Assembly: GCA_949289345.1 (NCBI GenBank)
Contig: CASENS010000087.1
Coordinates: 1-64,000, forward strand
Source: an uncultured Bacteroides sp.
GTDB taxonomy: Bacteria; Bacteroidota; Bacteroidia; Bacteroidales; Bacteroidaceae
DNA length: 64,000 bases
Direction of reading: 5' to 3'
Part shown: piece by piece, positions 33,952-43,641 of the stretch
Position numbering within the stretch: the stretch's first letter is position 1
Layout of the letters: each line of letters opens with the position of its first letter
The notes under the pieces: model-generated
What the model saw: the letters and a program-made list of their open reading frames with translations, nothing else
The model's database searches: none
What the model was told of the DNA's origin: nothing
Translations under genes and position numbers: made by a program

Positions 33952-34866
33952 TTATCTTATTTTCACTAGATTACCATCGTCAAAACCTATTGTTATAACT
34001 TTCCCCTTAAATATAGGTAATTGGTTTATATTAGTTGATATATATTTAGAGATAATACTTTTAACTTCATTCTGAAATTCTTCCCACTTCATCGTTTTTA
34101 TATTCTCGGAATTAAAATTCAAATATTTATTTTTAGGTTCAAAATCAATATTGCAAGCCCAATCATCGTCATGCTCATCATAGAAATTTGAGCCTATCAA
34201 ATAAATACCATATCCATTCTCGGTTTCAAAAAGTCCAAAATTGAAAGCAACAATATGAGTAGGTAGATATGACGCTTCTGCATTAATTTGGTTAAGCCAA
34301 TATTCAATTTTCTCTTTCAACATTATATATATACCACAATATAAAGGCATAAATTCTATTCCTAAATCAAGTTTGTTTTTTTTGATGCTTTTTTTTACTT
34401 GTTCTGATACTATTATATCGTTAATTACAGGCTGTGAATTGAAAATATTTAATGATTTAACTTTATCATAATCAAGTCTTAATTTTAATATAGAATCTGT
34501 ACCTTCTACATATATTGTTTTCTTGCGATCAATAACATCGAATATTTTTTTAAAATGCATTATATAATATATTCTATCACCATATATCTCACTTACTGTT
34601 TTTACAGGTAGAAATTCAATATCATCATTATTTTTTATATAGGTTTCAAAAAGCTCCTTCATTTCTTGATTTACTAGGTTTGCGCCACCAATACACAAAT
34701 GAAAGGGTCTATATTCTCCATCTCGTAATTTTACAATAAGAGTATTCCAATTTTTAACTTCTTCTCCATCTTTTGCTATTGGGTATGGCCAATTATCTGG
34801 AGCATATAATACTCCTCCTATTTTGTCGTTGCCTTTTACTATTATTTTATAATACTTTATATTCAT
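33952..34866 (-). CDS. Hypothetical protein, possible polymorphic-toxin immunity protein
   Basis: The 304-aa acidic soluble protein is AT-rich in codons and flanked by core genes, which suggests acquisition. Residues about 100-185 (KKTIYVEGTDSILKLRLDYDKV, then NDIIVSEQVKKSIKKNKLDLGIEF) resemble the Imm11/DUF1629 pattern. The C-terminal third, with LPTHIVAFNFGLFETENGYGI and DDDWACNIDFEPKN, looks like a second small domain often found in immunity-type proteins. No toxin gene is adjacent. It has its own promoter-like box (34934-34941) and terminator. The immunity role is inference; it could be an orphan defence or uncharacterised regulatory protein. Confidence 0.5.
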   Translation of the reverse strand: MNIKYYKIIVKGNDKIGGVLYAPDNWPYPIAKDGEEVKNWNTLIVKLRDGEYRPFHLCIGGANLVNQEMKELFETYIKNNDDIEFLPVKTVSEIYGDRIYYIMHFKKIFDVIDRKKTIYVEGTDSILKLRLDYDKVKSLNIFNSQPVINDIIVSEQVKKSIKKNKLDLGIEFMPLYCGIYIMLKEKIEYWLNQINAEASYLPTHIVAFNFGLFETENGYGIYLIGSNFYDEHDDDWACNIDFEPKNKYLNFNSENIKTMKWEEFQNEVKSIISKYISTNINQLPIFKGKVITIGFDDGNLVKIR

Positions 34867-34933
34867 AATATTCTAATTAAAATGTGAAAAATAAGAATCA
34901 AATATTATAGTCATAAACATAATGCCAATTTCG

Positions 34934-34941
34934 CAAATTTA
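34934..34941 (-). promoter_or_regulatory. -7 box of the orphan gene
   Basis: TAAATTTG on the minus strand fits TAnnTTTG and lies about 68 bases before the ATG. Confidence 0.45.
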
Positions 34942-35125
34942 ATAATTTGAACTGATATTAGTAATGGTTCAACCAATAATTTTTATAAAGGATATCAGGG
35001 TTATTTTTTATGGGTTGAATAATCCTTATATTAAATTGATTAATAAAATTCTGCTGGTTCATATTAAGTATAGCATCGATTGTTTTCGTTTAATGCTAAC
35101 AAATGTTCGTACCGGGCGAATAAAA

Positions 35126-35159
35126 AAAGAGGATACATCACTTAGACATATCCTCTTTT
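35126..35159 (-). terminator. Terminator of the S10/spc/alpha cluster
   Basis: AAAGAGGATA pairs with TATCCTCTTT, and the minus strand continues into a run of seven T (A run at 35122-35128). A degenerate copy lies at 20269-20306. Confidence 0.85.
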
Positions 35160-35180
35160 ATATATAAAAAGTAATCGGAA

Positions 35181-35681
35181 TTATTCCGCTTTAGCTTTTT
35201 CTGCCGGCGTTTCTACAGCAGTAGTTTCATCCACTGATTCTGCTTTTACGGCAGCGGAACTCTTCTTAGAAGAACGACGGGTACGGGTTATCTTCTTTTC
35301 CGCCTTATCCTTAGCCATATTTTCATTATAATCAACCAGTTCTATAAAGCACATATCGGCATTATCACCCAAGCGCTTACCAGTCTTAATTATACGGGTA
35401 TATCCTCCCGGACGATCAGCAATCTTCGCAGAAATTTCTTTGAACAATTCTGTTACAGCATATTTGTCCTGCAAATAACTAAATACTACACGGCGTGAGT
35501 TCGTCGTATCATTTTTCGACTTGGTAATCAACGGCTCTACATACTTCTTAAGAGCCTTAGCCTTTGCAACAGTCGTAGTGATTCTTTTGTGCTTAATCAA
35601 AGAAATCGCCATGTTAGCCAACATCGCATTTCTATGAGAAGCAGTACGACCTAAATGATTGAATTTCTTATTATGTCTCAT
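35181..35681 (-). CDS. rplQ: 50S ribosomal protein L17
   Basis: The 166-aa protein is L17 ([20 protein letters not shown], then [16 protein letters not shown], and [26 protein letters not shown]) with the Bacteroidetes-type charged C-terminal tail rich in Lys, Ala and Glu (from about residue 125). It is the last gene of the ribosomal cluster, 3 bases after rpoA and followed by the terminator at 35126-35159. Confidence 0.96.
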   Translation of the reverse strand: MRHNKKFNHLGRTASHRNAMLANMAISLIKHKRITTTVAKAKALKKYVEPLITKSKNDTTNSRRVVFSYLQDKYAVTELFKEISAKIADRPGGYTRIIKTGKRLGDNADMCFIELVDYNENMAKDKAEKKITRTRRSSKKSSAAVKAESVDETTAVETPAEKAKAE

Positions 35682-35684
35682 TGT

Positions 35685-36677
35685 TTATTCTTTATCTAAT
35701 TTATATTTAGAAATATCAGTTCCAAACGACAGATTCAGACTGTCCAGCAAATCATCAAGCTCGGTCAGCGATTTCTTACCAAAGTTACGGAACTTAAGCA
35801 AGTCAGTTTTGTTGAACTGAACCAAGTCGCCCAACGTCTCAACATCAGCAGCCTTCAAACAATTGAGAGCGCGTACAGAGAGATCCATGTCAACAAGTTT
35901 CGTCTTCAACAATTGACGCATGTGCAATACTTCCTCATCAAATTCCTCATTGCCATCCGCATCGTTATTCTCGAGCGTAATCTTCTCATCAGAAAACAAC
36001 ATGAAATGATAAATCAGAATTTTTGCAGCTTCCTTAAGCGCTTCCTTCGGGTGTATGGAACCGTCGGTGGTAATCTCAAGCACAAGTTTCTCATAGTCGG
36101 TTTTCTGTTCTACACGATAATTCTCGACTTGATACTTGACATTACGAATCGGAGTATAAATAGAATCGATTGGAATTACGTTCACATCGGTACAATAGTC
36201 TCTGTTCTCATCAGCTGGCACATAACCACGACCTTTGTTTATCGTAATATCAATCTGCATCGTAGCTTTCGGATCTAAATGACAAATAACTAATTCAGGA
36301 TTTAACACTTCAAATCCAGTCAGATACTTACTTATGTCACCTGCCTTAAATTCACTTGAGTTCTCGATTGTAATGCTTACCTTCTCACTCTCGAATTCTT
36401 CTACAACTTGCTTGAAGCGAACTTGTTTCAAATTCAAGATAATGTTAGTAACATCTTCTTTTACACCAGGGACACTGGAAAATTCATGCTCAACACCTTC
36501 TATTTTTATAGTAGTGATAGCAAAACCTTCCAATGAAGAAAGAAGGATACGGCGCAATGCATTACCCACTGTAATGCCAAAGCCGGGCTCCAACGGACGG
36601 AATTCAAATTTACCGAATTTCGAATCCGCTTCCAACATCAAAACTTTATCAGGTTTTTGAAATGCTAATATCGCCAT
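35685..36677 (-). CDS. rpoA: RNA polymerase alpha subunit
   Basis: The 330-aa protein has the N-terminal dimerisation domain ([20 protein letters not shown], the usual assembly site, residues about 25-230) and the C-terminal DNA- and activator-binding domain ([38 protein letters not shown], about 255-320), joined by an acidic linker ([16 protein letters not shown]). It is 12 bases downstream of rpsD and 3 bases before rplQ, as in the alpha operon. Confidence 0.97.
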   Translation of the reverse strand: MAILAFQKPDKVLMLEADSKFGKFEFRPLEPGFGITVGNALRRILLSSLEGFAITTIKIEGVEHEFSSVPGVKEDVTNIILNLKQVRFKQVVEEFESEKVSITIENSSEFKAGDISKYLTGFEVLNPELVICHLDPKATMQIDITINKGRGYVPADENRDYCTDVNVIPIDSIYTPIRNVKYQVENYRVEQKTDYEKLVLEITTDGSIHPKEALKEAAKILIYHFMLFSDEKITLENNDADGNEEFDEEVLHMRQLLKTKLVDMDLSVRALNCLKAADVETLGDLVQFNKTDLLKFRNFGKKSLTELDDLLDSLNLSFGTDISKYKLDKE

Positions 36678-36689
36678 GAAATCAATTAT

Positions 36690-37295
36690 TTATTTAGAGT
36701 ACAATTCTACAATCAAATGTTCCTTAATATTCTCAGGAATGTCAGTTCTTTCAGGTACATGCAACAACTTACCAACCTTAGAATTGTCATCCCATTCCAA
36801 CCAAGGATATTTGCTGTGATTAAATCCAGCCAAGGAATTGGCAATAACTTCCAAAGATTTAGAACGCTCGCGAACCCCTACGATTTGACCTGGCTTAACC
36901 GAATATGAAGGAATATTTACCACTTCACCATCTACAGTAATATGCTTGTGACTTACCAACTGGCGAGCAGCGGCACGAGTTGGAGCAATTCCCAAACGGA
37001 AAACGACATTGTCAAGACGACGCTCCAGCAATTGAAGCAGGATTTCACCTGTAATGCCTTTCATTGCAGCGGCCTTCTCGAACAAGTTACGGAATTGTTT
37101 TTCCAATACGCCATAAGTATATTTCACTTTCTGCTTCTCACGAAGTTGCACACCATACTCTGATGTTTTTCTCTTTCTTGAGTTTCCATGCTGTCCAGGA
37201 GGATAATTCTTCTTAGACAAAACCTTATCCGCTCCAAAGATACCTTCACCGAATTTACGGGCTATTCTTGATTTTGGTCCAGTATATCTAGCCAT
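36690..37295 (-). CDS. rpsD: 30S ribosomal protein S4
   Basis: The 201-aa primary 16S rRNA-binding protein has [21 protein letters not shown] at the front, the S4 RNA-binding motif [27 protein letters not shown] in the middle and [10 protein letters not shown] at the end. It is preceded by a 122-base gap, unusually long for this operon, that may hold an S4-responsive leader. A frameshifted remnant of a second copy lies at 20319-20496. Confidence 0.97.
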   Translation of the reverse strand: MARYTGPKSRIARKFGEGIFGADKVLSKKNYPPGQHGNSRKRKTSEYGVQLREKQKVKYTYGVLEKQFRNLFEKAAAMKGITGEILLQLLERRLDNVVFRLGIAPTRAAARQLVSHKHITVDGEVVNIPSYSVKPGQIVGVRERSKSLEVIANSLAGFNHSKYPWLEWDDNSKVGKLLHVPERTDIPENIKEHLIVELYSK

Positions 37296-37417
37296 TTTCT
37301 TTCAAATATTAAAATTGTTTAATCATGAACTTAATTTGTTGCAGCCGCGATTGCAGAGAAGAAATAATACAATCCAATAACAAAATCAAGTTTCATTCGT
37401 TGTAATAAAGGCAAATC
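37296..37417 (-). promoter_or_regulatory. Possible S4 ribosomal-protein leader
   Basis: Between rpsK and rpsD on the minus strand lie 122 bases, whereas most genes of this cluster are 0-35 apart. The RNA has short helices such as TTGCAATCGCGGCTGCAA-like GCA/TGC pairing and an AT-rich stem. Rfam-type leader motifs for S4 in Bacteroidia are known to me, but whether this is one cannot be decided by eye. The position, immediately before rpsD, is the main argument. Confidence 0.3.
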
Positions 37418-37807
37418 TTAAACTCTACGTCTTTTAGGAGGACGACATCCGTTATGCGGCAGAGGAGTGACATCAATAATTTCTGTTACTTCAATACCTG
37501 CGCCATGCACAGTTCTGATAGCAGACTCACGTCCGTTACCCGGTCCCTTTACATAAGCTTTCACCTTTCTCAAGCCAAGATCATACGCAACTTTTGCACA
37601 ATCCTGGGCAGCCATCTGTGCTGCATACGGAGTATTCTTCTTGGAACCTCTAAACCCCATTTTCCCGGCTGAAGACCATGAAATTATCTGACCTTCATTG
37701 TTTGCCAGAGAAACAATAATGTTGTTGAATGATGAATGAACATGCAACTGCCCATTAGCATCCACCTTTACATTTCTTTTTTTTGCTGCAACTGTTTTTT
37801 TTGCCAT
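37418..37807 (-). CDS. rpsK: 30S ribosomal protein S11
   Basis: The 129-aa S11 has [52 protein letters not shown] and the terminal [15 protein letters not shown], which form the S11 family signature. It binds the platform of 16S rRNA near the mRNA exit. It follows rpsM by 11 bases. The N-terminus is lengthened by basic residues as in Bacteroidetes. Confidence 0.96.
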   Translation of the reverse strand: MAKKTVAAKKRNVKVDANGQLHVHSSFNNIIVSLANNEGQIISWSSAGKMGFRGSKKNTPYAAQMAAQDCAKVAYDLGLRKVKAYVKGPGNGRESAIRTVHGAGIEVTEIIDVTPLPHNGCRPPKRRRV

Positions 37808-37818
37808 ATCAACAATTA

Positions 37819-38199
37819 TTATTTAGTAGCTTTTTTCTTATTCGCAACGGTTTTCTTCTTACCCTTACGCGTACGGGCATTATTCTTAGTACTTTGACCT
37901 CTAACAGGCAAGCCTATACGATGACGGATACCACGATAACAGCCAATATCCATCAAACGCTTAATGTTCAATTGAACTTCAGAGCGAAGATCACCTTCAA
38001 CCTTATACTCAGCGCCAATGATCTCACGAATCTTAGCAGCCTGATCATCAGACCAATCTTTTACTTTCAAATCTTTGTCTACACCTGCTTTATCCAAAAT
38101 TTTTGCAGAACTACTACGACCTATCCCATAAATATAGGTCAACGCAATTTCCCCTCTCTTATTCTGAGGCAAATCGACACCAACTATTCTTATAGCCAT
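37819..38199 (-). CDS. rpsM: 30S ribosomal protein S13
   Basis: The 126-aa S13 has [36 protein letters not shown], and [33 protein letters not shown] (family signature) with a Lys-rich tail. It contacts the head and the 50S subunit through bridge B1. It lies 34 bases after rpmJ and opens the alpha-type block rpsM-rpsK-rpsD-rpoA-rplQ. Confidence 0.96.
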   Translation of the reverse strand: MAIRIVGVDLPQNKRGEIALTYIYGIGRSSSAKILDKAGVDKDLKVKDWSDDQAAKIREIIGAEYKVEGDLRSEVQLNIKRLMDIGCYRGIRHRIGLPVRGQSTKNNARTRKGKKKTVANKKKATK

Positions 38200-38233
38200 A
38201 TACTAAATTATTTTTTTTGCAAAAATAATAATA

Positions 38234-38350
38234 TTATCCTTGACGTTGTTTATACTTAGGATTTTTCTTGTTAATAACATACAAACGGCCGTGACGTCTA
38301 ACAATCTTACATTCAGGCGTACGTTTCTTTAAGGATGCTCTTACTTTCAT
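38234..38350 (-). CDS. rpmJ: 50S ribosomal protein L36 (zinc-independent form)
   Basis: A 38-aa L36 ([19 protein letters not shown], ending [12 protein letters not shown]) is too short for most gene finders. Zinc-binding L36 has three Cys and one His, but here only one Cys (PECK) is left, so it is the C-minus form. It is 9 bases downstream of infA and 34 before rpsM, as in many bacterial spc operons. Confidence 0.93.
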   Translation of the reverse strand: MKVRASLKKRTPECKIVRRHGRLYVINKKNPKYKQRQG

Positions 38351-38359
38351 ATCTAACTA

Positions 38360-38578
38360 TTATTTATATCTAAACACTATTCTTCCTTTCGATAAATCGT
38401 AAGGAGACATTTCAACCCGAACCTTGTCCCCTGGCAAAATTTTAATATAATGCATTCGCATTTTACCAGATATATGGGCAGTTATCTCATGTCCATTTTC
38501 CAATTCAACACGAAACATTGCATTAGACAATGCTTCAACTATAACTCCATCTTGTTCAATCGCAGATTGCTTAGCCAT
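38360..38578 (-). CDS. infA: Translation initiation factor IF-1
   Basis: The 72-aa OB-fold protein starts [22 protein letters not shown] and has [24 protein letters not shown] and [18 protein letters not shown], the standard IF-1 sequence with the RNA-binding loop. It binds the A site of the 30S subunit. It lies 9 bases after map and 9 before rpmJ. Confidence 0.97.
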   Translation of the reverse strand: MAKQSAIEQDGVIVEALSNAMFRVELENGHEITAHISGKMRMHYIKILPGDKVRVEMSPYDLSKGRIVFRYK

Positions 38579-38587
38579 ATTATTTCT

Positions 38588-39385
38588 TTAAATTGCTTGA
38601 TCTCCTAACACATCTTCAATGAATTTAAAGGATGAAAGAATATCAGCCCTACTTGACGTAACTGCGACAGTATGTTCAAAATGCGCAGCACATTTTTTAT
38701 CTTTAGTACTAACCGTCCATCCATCCTTGCCCATCACAACATGTCTATCCCCCAATGTAATCATAGGTTCAATAGCAATGCACAAACCTTTTTTCAACAA
38801 AGCGCCTGTACCCCGTTTACCATAATTCGGTACTTGAGGATCCTCATGCATTTCTTTCCCGATGCCATGACCGACAAACTCACGCACTACACCATAAGAA
38901 TGAGCCTCACAATGCTGTTGTATTGCGTAACCGATATCACCTAATCGCTTACCTTGAACAGCGTTCTCTATCCCAATATACAGCGCATTCTTAGTAACTT
39001 TCAAAAGATTACGTACTTCCTCACACACATCACCAACACAGAAAGTATATGCAGAATCACCACAGAATCCATTTAAGTAAGTCCCACAATCTACAGAGAC
39101 TATATCTCCATCTTTCAGAACTACATCGGATGGTATTCCATGCACAACTTGCTCATTCACTGAAGTACATATCGAAGCCGGGAAAGGCCCACCATAAGGA
39201 TTAGCAAAACCTTTAAAAGTTGGGATAGCACCGTGATCTCTAATAAATTCCTCCGCAACCTTATCCAACTCTTTTGTTGTAACCCCAGGTCTGATTACCT
39301 TAGCCACTTCAGCTAACGTTTTACCAACCAACAAATTACTAGCGCGCAGTAATTCAATTTCATCTTCAGTCTTAAGAAATATCAT
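38588..39385 (-). CDS. map: Methionine aminopeptidase, type I
   Basis: The 265-aa M24 metallopeptidase removes N-terminal Met from new proteins. The metal ligands are in VSVDCGTYLNGFCGDSAYTF (two Asp), EFVGHGIGKEMHE (His), CIAIEPMITLG (Glu) and AHFEHTVAVT (Glu), and the preceding HGIP loop contains the catalytic His. It has no N-terminal extension. It lies 11 bases after secY and 9 before infA, a typical Bacteroidetes order. Confidence 0.95.
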   Translation of the reverse strand: MIFLKTEDEIELLRASNLLVGKTLAEVAKVIRPGVTTKELDKVAEEFIRDHGAIPTFKGFANPYGGPFPASICTSVNEQVVHGIPSDVVLKDGDIVSVDCGTYLNGFCGDSAYTFCVGDVCEEVRNLLKVTKNALYIGIENAVQGKRLGDIGYAIQQHCEAHSYGVVREFVGHGIGKEMHEDPQVPNYGKRGTGALLKKGLCIAIEPMITLGDRHVVMGKDGWTVSTKDKKCAAHFEHTVAVTSSRADILSSFKFIEDVLGDQAI

Positions 39386-39396
39386 CTAATATGAAA

Positions 39397-40743
39397 TTAA
39401 TACGCAGCAATGTTTCCGTTACGTCCCTTGATACGACCAGACTTCAATAATCCATCATAGTGCCTCATCAACAAATGACTTTCAACTTGCTGAAGAGTAT
39501 CCAAGACGACACCTACTAATATCAATAAAGAAGTCCCGCCAAAGAACTGTGCGAACTCAGCCTGCACTCCAAATATACCAGCAAAAGCCGGCATAATAGC
39601 AACCAAAGCCAAGAAAAAAGATCCAGGAAGTGTAATTCTTGACATTATTACATCTATATACTCTGCAGTATTCTTCCCAGGTTTAATTCCAGGAATAAAA
39701 CCATTATTCCGTTTCATATCCTCAGCCATCTGAGTCGGATTAATTGTTATCGCAGTATAAAAATAAGTAAATACGATAATCAACACCGCGAAAACAAGAT
39801 TATACCAAAAACTCGTATGATCGGTAAAGGCTCTCATAAATCCACTCATTTCATTGGCATTATTGGTTAAGCCGATAAACGTAATGGGAATGAACATAAT
39901 GGCTTGAGCAAAAATAATAGGCATTACATTAGCCGCATTCACTTTTAAAGGAATATACTGACGAGCTCCACCATACTGTTTGTTACCAACAATCTTCTTT
40001 GCATACTGAACTGGGATTTTACGTGTTCCCTGAACAAGCAATATTGCAAATGCTATAACCACTAACAGTACAACGATTTCAATCAAGAACATAACCAATC
40101 CACCCGCTTTTTCCGTAACTCGTGAGGTTAATTCCTGTACAAATGATTGAGGCAAACGAGCAATGATACCAATCATAATAATTAATGAGATACCATTACC
40201 AATACCCTTATCTGTAATTCGTTCACCAAGCCACAAAATAAACATACTTCCAGCTGCCAAAATAATTGTGGAAGTAAACATAAACAGAGTCCAGTCTAAT
40301 GAAGCATTTAAGGAAAGACCCGCCTGCATCTTAAGATTAAGTAAATAAGAAGGAGCCTGTACCAAAAGAATCAAAATAGTCAAATAACGAGTAAGTTGAT
40401 TCATTTTTCGTCTACCACTTTCCCCCTCGCGCTGCATCTTTTGGAAATATGGAACCGCAATTCCCAAAAGCTGGATAACGATAGATGCGGAAATATATGG
40501 CATGATACCTAATGCAAAAATAGACGCATTAGAAAATGCACCTCCTGAAAACATATTTAACAAGGCTAATAGGCCTTCGCTCGTTTGTTGATGCAACTGT
40601 GTCAACATTGCAGGATTAATACCCGGCAAAACGACATAAGAACCAAAGCGGTAAATTGCCACAAACAATATGGTAATGAGGATCCTTTGTCTCAGATCCT
40701 CAATTTTCCATATATTTTTTAATGTTTCAATAGCTTTTCTCAT
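39397..40743 (-). CDS. secY: Preprotein translocase subunit SecY
   Basis: The 448-aa protein has ten hydrophobic segments and SecY motifs: FGSYVVLPGINP, LNMFSGGAFSNASIFALGIMPYISASIVIQLL, ITDKGIGNGISLIIMIGI and KRNNGFIPGIKPGKNTAEYI. It is the central channel of the Sec translocon in the inner membrane, working with SecA, SecE and SecG. It lies 4 bases after rplO, and map follows at 11 bases. Confidence 0.97.
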   Translation of the reverse strand: MRKAIETLKNIWKIEDLRQRILITILFVAIYRFGSYVVLPGINPAMLTQLHQQTSEGLLALLNMFSGGAFSNASIFALGIMPYISASIVIQLLGIAVPYFQKMQREGESGRRKMNQLTRYLTILILLVQAPSYLLNLKMQAGLSLNASLDWTLFMFTSTIILAAGSMFILWLGERITDKGIGNGISLIIMIGIIARLPQSFVQELTSRVTEKAGGLVMFLIEIVVLLVVIAFAILLVQGTRKIPVQYAKKIVGNKQYGGARQYIPLKVNAANVMPIIFAQAIMFIPITFIGLTNNANEMSGFMRAFTDHTSFWYNLVFAVLIIVFTYFYTAITINPTQMAEDMKRNNGFIPGIKPGKNTAEYIDVIMSRITLPGSFFLALVAIMPAFAGIFGVQAEFAQFFGGTSLLILVGVVLDTLQQVESHLLMRHYDGLLKSGRIKGRNGNIAAY

Positions 40744-40747
40744 TGAA

Positions 40748-41194
40748 TCAGAGTTTTACTACTTGTCCACCTGCAGCCTCAATAGCAGCGACAGCTGTTT
40801 TTGAAAAGGCATGCGCCTGTACATCCAACTTAGCAGACAAAGTTCCATTACCTAATACTTTCACCAGCTGATTTGCAGACATGAAACCAGCAGCTACAAA
40901 ATCATTTATACCGACAGTCTGCAAATTTTTTGCCTCTGCGAGTTTCTGAATTGTATCTAAGTTGATAGCCTTATATTCAACACGATTTATATTCTTAAAT
41001 CCGAATTTAGGAACACGACGTTGAAGCGGCATTTGACCACCTTCAAAACCAATCTTCTTAGAATATCCAGATCTTTGCTTAGCACCTTTATGTCCTCTCG
41101 TAGAAGTTCCCCCTAAACCAGAACCAGGACCACGTCCAACTCTTTTTCTAGTTTTAACAGAACCTTCAGCCGGTTTCAAACTACTTAAATCCAT
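40748..41194 (-). CDS. rplO: 50S ribosomal protein L15
   Basis: The 148-aa L15 starts MDLSSLKPAEGSVKTRKRVGRG, has GSGLGGTSTRGHKGAKQRSG in the rRNA-binding glycine-rich N-terminal segment and ends ALEAAGGQVVKL-like AIEAAGGQVVKL. It lies 33 bases after rpmD and 4 before secY. Confidence 0.96.
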   Translation of the reverse strand: MDLSSLKPAEGSVKTRKRVGRGPGSGLGGTSTRGHKGAKQRSGYSKKIGFEGGQMPLQRRVPKFGFKNINRVEYKAINLDTIQKLAEAKNLQTVGINDFVAAGFMSANQLVKVLGNGTLSAKLDVQAHAFSKTAVAAIEAAGGQVVKL

Positions 41195-41227
41195 ATAATA
41201 ATTGGTTTATATATTCTACACAAAAAA

Positions 41228-41404
41228 TTACTTTACAACGCAAACCAAATGTTTCACCTTGTTAACCATTCCGAGAATTGAAGGAGTGGCTTCATGCTCA
41301 ACTACATGATTCAACTTATGAAGCCCAAGCGCATCAAGAGTTCTCTTTTGATTTGCAGGAGCACCGATTCTGCTTTTAATCTGCTTAATTTTTATCGTCG
41401 ACAT
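41228..41404 (-). CDS. rpmD: 50S ribosomal protein L30
   Basis: The 58-aa L30 (MSTIKIKQIKSRIGAPANQK, then LGLHKLNHVVEHEATPSILG and MVNKVKHLVCVVK) was read directly from the minus strand between rplO and rpsE. It follows rpsE by 11 bases. Its size and the GLHKL motif are typical. Confidence 0.93.
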   Translation of the reverse strand: MSTIKIKQIKSRIGAPANQKRTLDALGLHKLNHVVEHEATPSILGMVNKVKHLVCVVK

Positions 41405-41415
41405 TTTCTATCTCC

Positions 41416-41934
41416 TTATCCTCTAAAAACTTTTTCCAAACTAATTCCTCTGTTCTGGGCAACAGTCCGCGCATCCCGCATTTCACTTAATGCCAAAATT
41501 GTAGCTTTCACCAAATTATGGGGATTTGAGGAGCCTTTAGACTTTGCCAATACATCAGTTACACCAACACTCTCCAACACTGCGCGCATTGCACCACCTG
41601 CAACCACACCTGTTCCATGAGAAGCCGGCTTAATAAAGACTTCAGCTCCACCAAATTTTGCAGATTGCTCATGAGGCACTGTACCTTTCAAAACAGGCAC
41701 CTTGGTCAAATTCTTCTTTGCAGACTCAACGCCTTTAGCAATAGCTGCCGTAACCTCGCCAGCCTTACCCAAGCCCCAACCAATAATACCTTCCTCATTG
41801 CCAACTACAACAATAGCAGAAAAGCTAAAAGTTCTACCTCCTTTAGTTACTTTGGTCACACGATTTATTGCAACCAACCTATCTTTCAGCTCAATATCGT
41901 TTGAAACTTTAACTCTATTATAAAATCCTGCCAT
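41416..41934 (-). CDS. rpsE: 30S ribosomal protein S5
   Basis: The 172-aa S5 has the dsRBD-like N-terminal domain ([23 protein letters not shown]) and the C-terminal S5 signature with [23 protein letters not shown] and [23 protein letters not shown]. It lies 5 bases after rplR and 11 before rpmD. It contributes to decoding accuracy. Confidence 0.96.
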   Translation of the reverse strand: MAGFYNRVKVSNDIELKDRLVAINRVTKVTKGGRTFSFSAIVVVGNEEGIIGWGLGKAGEVTAAIAKGVESAKKNLTKVPVLKGTVPHEQSAKFGGAEVFIKPASHGTGVVAGGAMRAVLESVGVTDVLAKSKGSSNPHNLVKATILALSEMRDARTVAQNRGISLEKVFRG

Positions 41935-41939
41935 AATGA

Positions 41940-42284
41940 TTAAAATTTAAGTCCTCCGTTACGAGCAGCATCAGCCACTTCTTTTACTCTCCCATGATAC
42001 AAGTAACCATTACGGTCAAAAACGACAGTCGTTATACCCGCTTCTTGAGCTTTCTTCGCAATCAGTTCACCAACTTTCGCAGCCTGTTCTTTTTTCGGCA
42101 TTTTTTCTGTTATACCTAAAGAGGAAGCAGCAGCTAACGTACGACCCGACAAATCGTCAATAACTTGAACATAAATTTGCTTATTACTTCTAAACACACT
42201 CATACGCGGACGTTCAGGAGTTCCCGAAACTTTGTTACGTACTCTATATTTAATTTTAATTCGTCTTTCAATCTTTGCTGTCAT
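41940..42284 (-). CDS. rplR: 50S ribosomal protein L18
   Basis: The 114-aa L18 binds 5S r[40 protein letters not shown] and the final [25 protein letters not shown] (each shortened here in thought to the family's core [13 protein letters not shown]) identify it. It is 19 bases after rplF and 5 before rpsE. Confidence 0.95.
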   Translation of the reverse strand: MTAKIERRIKIKYRVRNKVSGTPERPRMSVFRSNKQIYVQVIDDLSGRTLAAASSLGITEKMPKKEQAAKVGELIAKKAQEAGITTVVFDRNGYLYHGRVKEVADAARNGGLKF

Positions 42285-42303
42285 AATATTATCAATTTAA
42301 GAA

Positions 42304-42873
42304 TTACTTAGCTCCCGCTGACTTACCAGATTTCCTACGAATCTCCTCACCAACGAACTTAATACCCTTACCTTTATAAGGCTCCGGCTTACGGAAAGAA
42401 CGTATTTTAGAACAAACCTGACCAAGCAACTGCTTATCGCAAGATTCCAATATAATAAGAGGATTCTTATTTCTTTCAGATTTTGTTTCCACTTTCACTT
42501 CAGGAGGTAACTGAATAAATATATTGTGTGTATAACCTAAAGCCAATTCAATAATATTGCCTTGATTAGATGCGCGATAACCGACACCAACCAGTTCCAG
42601 TTCTTTCTTATATCCTTCAGAAACGCCAACAACCATATTATGCACTAAAGCACGATACAAGCCATGGAATGCATGCTTCTGCTTAGGATTATCTAACATC
42701 GCATTTTCATTCTCAGACAATACAACATGTCCCTCTTCAAGAGCAACATTAATAGCAGGATTTACATACTGGTTCATTTCACCTTTCGGTCCTTTTACAG
42801 TAACAACATTATCCTTAAACGTTACGGTCACACCTGCTGGAATACTAATGGGCAATTTACCTATTCTTGACAT
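42304..42873 (-). CDS. rplF: 50S ribosomal protein L6
   Basis: The 189-aa L6 starts MSRIGKLPISIPAGVTV, has VKGPKGEMNQYV and LVGVGYRASNQGN in the tandem L6 folds and ends PEPYKGKGIKFVGEEIRRK-like with KSGKSAGAK. It contacts the sarcin-ricin region of 23S rRNA. It lies 15 bases after rpsH and 19 before rplR. Confidence 0.96.
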   Translation of the reverse strand: MSRIGKLPISIPAGVTVTFKDNVVTVKGPKGEMNQYVNPAINVALEEGHVVLSENENAMLDNPKQKHAFHGLYRALVHNMVVGVSEGYKKELELVGVGYRASNQGNIIELALGYTHNIFIQLPPEVKVETKSERNKNPLIILESCDKQLLGQVCSKIRSFRKPEPYKGKGIKFVGEEIRRKSGKSAGAK

Positions 42874-42888
42874 TGCTATTTCCTCCTA

Positions 42889-43284
42889 TTAATATACGTA
42901 ACATAATACTTCACCACCAATTTTTAAATCAGTAGCTTCCTTATTCGTCATTACACCCTTGGAAGTAGATATTATAGCAATACCCAAACCATTGATTACA
43001 CGAGGCATATCTTTATAACCCGTATATTTACGCATACCTGGAGAAGAAATTCTCACCAATTTCTTAATTGCGTTAACCTTATTAACCGGATCATACTTTA
43101 AAGCCACCTTAATGGTACCTTGAGGCCCATCTTCTACAAACTTATAATTAAGAATGTAACCTTTCTCAAAGAGAATTTTTGTAATCTCTTTTTTCAAATT
43201 AGAAGCCGGAACTTCTACGACTCTATGCTTAGCTTGAATGGCATTACGCAACCGAGTCAAATAATCTGCTATAGGATCAGTCAT
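42889..43284 (-). CDS. rpsH: 30S ribosomal protein S8
   Basis: The 131-aa S8 has MTDPIADYLTRLRNA at the N-terminus, LVRISSPGMRKYTGYKDMP and GLGIAIISTSKGVMTNKEA in the C-terminal rRNA-binding domain. It binds the central 16S domain and often regulates the spc operon in other bacteria. It is 52 bases after rpsN, a larger gap than its neighbours. Confidence 0.96.
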   Translation of the reverse strand: MTDPIADYLTRLRNAIQAKHRVVEVPASNLKKEITKILFEKGYILNYKFVEDGPQGTIKVALKYDPVNKVNAIKKLVRISSPGMRKYTGYKDMPRVINGLGIAIISTSKGVMTNKEATDLKIGGEVLCYVY

Positions 43285-43336
43285 ATAAAATAAATTAAAT
43301 TAATCAGGACTACCCTGACAATATTTAAAAAACAAA

Positions 43337-43636
43337 TTACCAGCTTGCCTTCTTCACACCGGGAATTAAACCATTAGAAGCCATTTCACGGAATTGAATT
43401 CTTGAAATACCAAATTGCCGGATATAACCTTTAGGACGACCGGTCAATTTACAACGGTTATGAAGACGAATCGGGTTAGCATTCTTAGGAATGCTTTGCA
43501 ACTTTTGAGAAGCTTCATAAGCAGCGACAGGATTACCCGTCTTTACTATTAACTTCAGAGCAGCTCTTTTTTCAGCATATTTGGCTACTAATTTAGCGCG
43601 CCTAACCTCGCGTGCTTTCATTGATTCCTTTGCCAT
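43337..43636 (-). CDS. rpsN: 30S ribosomal protein S14 (zinc-independent form)
   Basis: The 99-aa S14 starts [20 protein letters not shown] and ends [18 protein letters not shown], the long S14 type. The zinc-binding short form (about 61 aa with four Cys) is not present; only one Cys (HNRCKL) remains. The ATG at 43636 is used because the open frame begins earlier only at a TTG (43645). rplE ends 5 bases upstream. Confidence 0.95.
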   Translation of the reverse strand: MAKESMKAREVRRAKLVAKYAEKRAALKLIVKTGNPVAAYEASQKLQSIPKNANPIRLHNRCKLTGRPKGYIRQFGISRIQFREMASNGLIPGVKKASW

Positions 43637-43641
43637 ATTTA

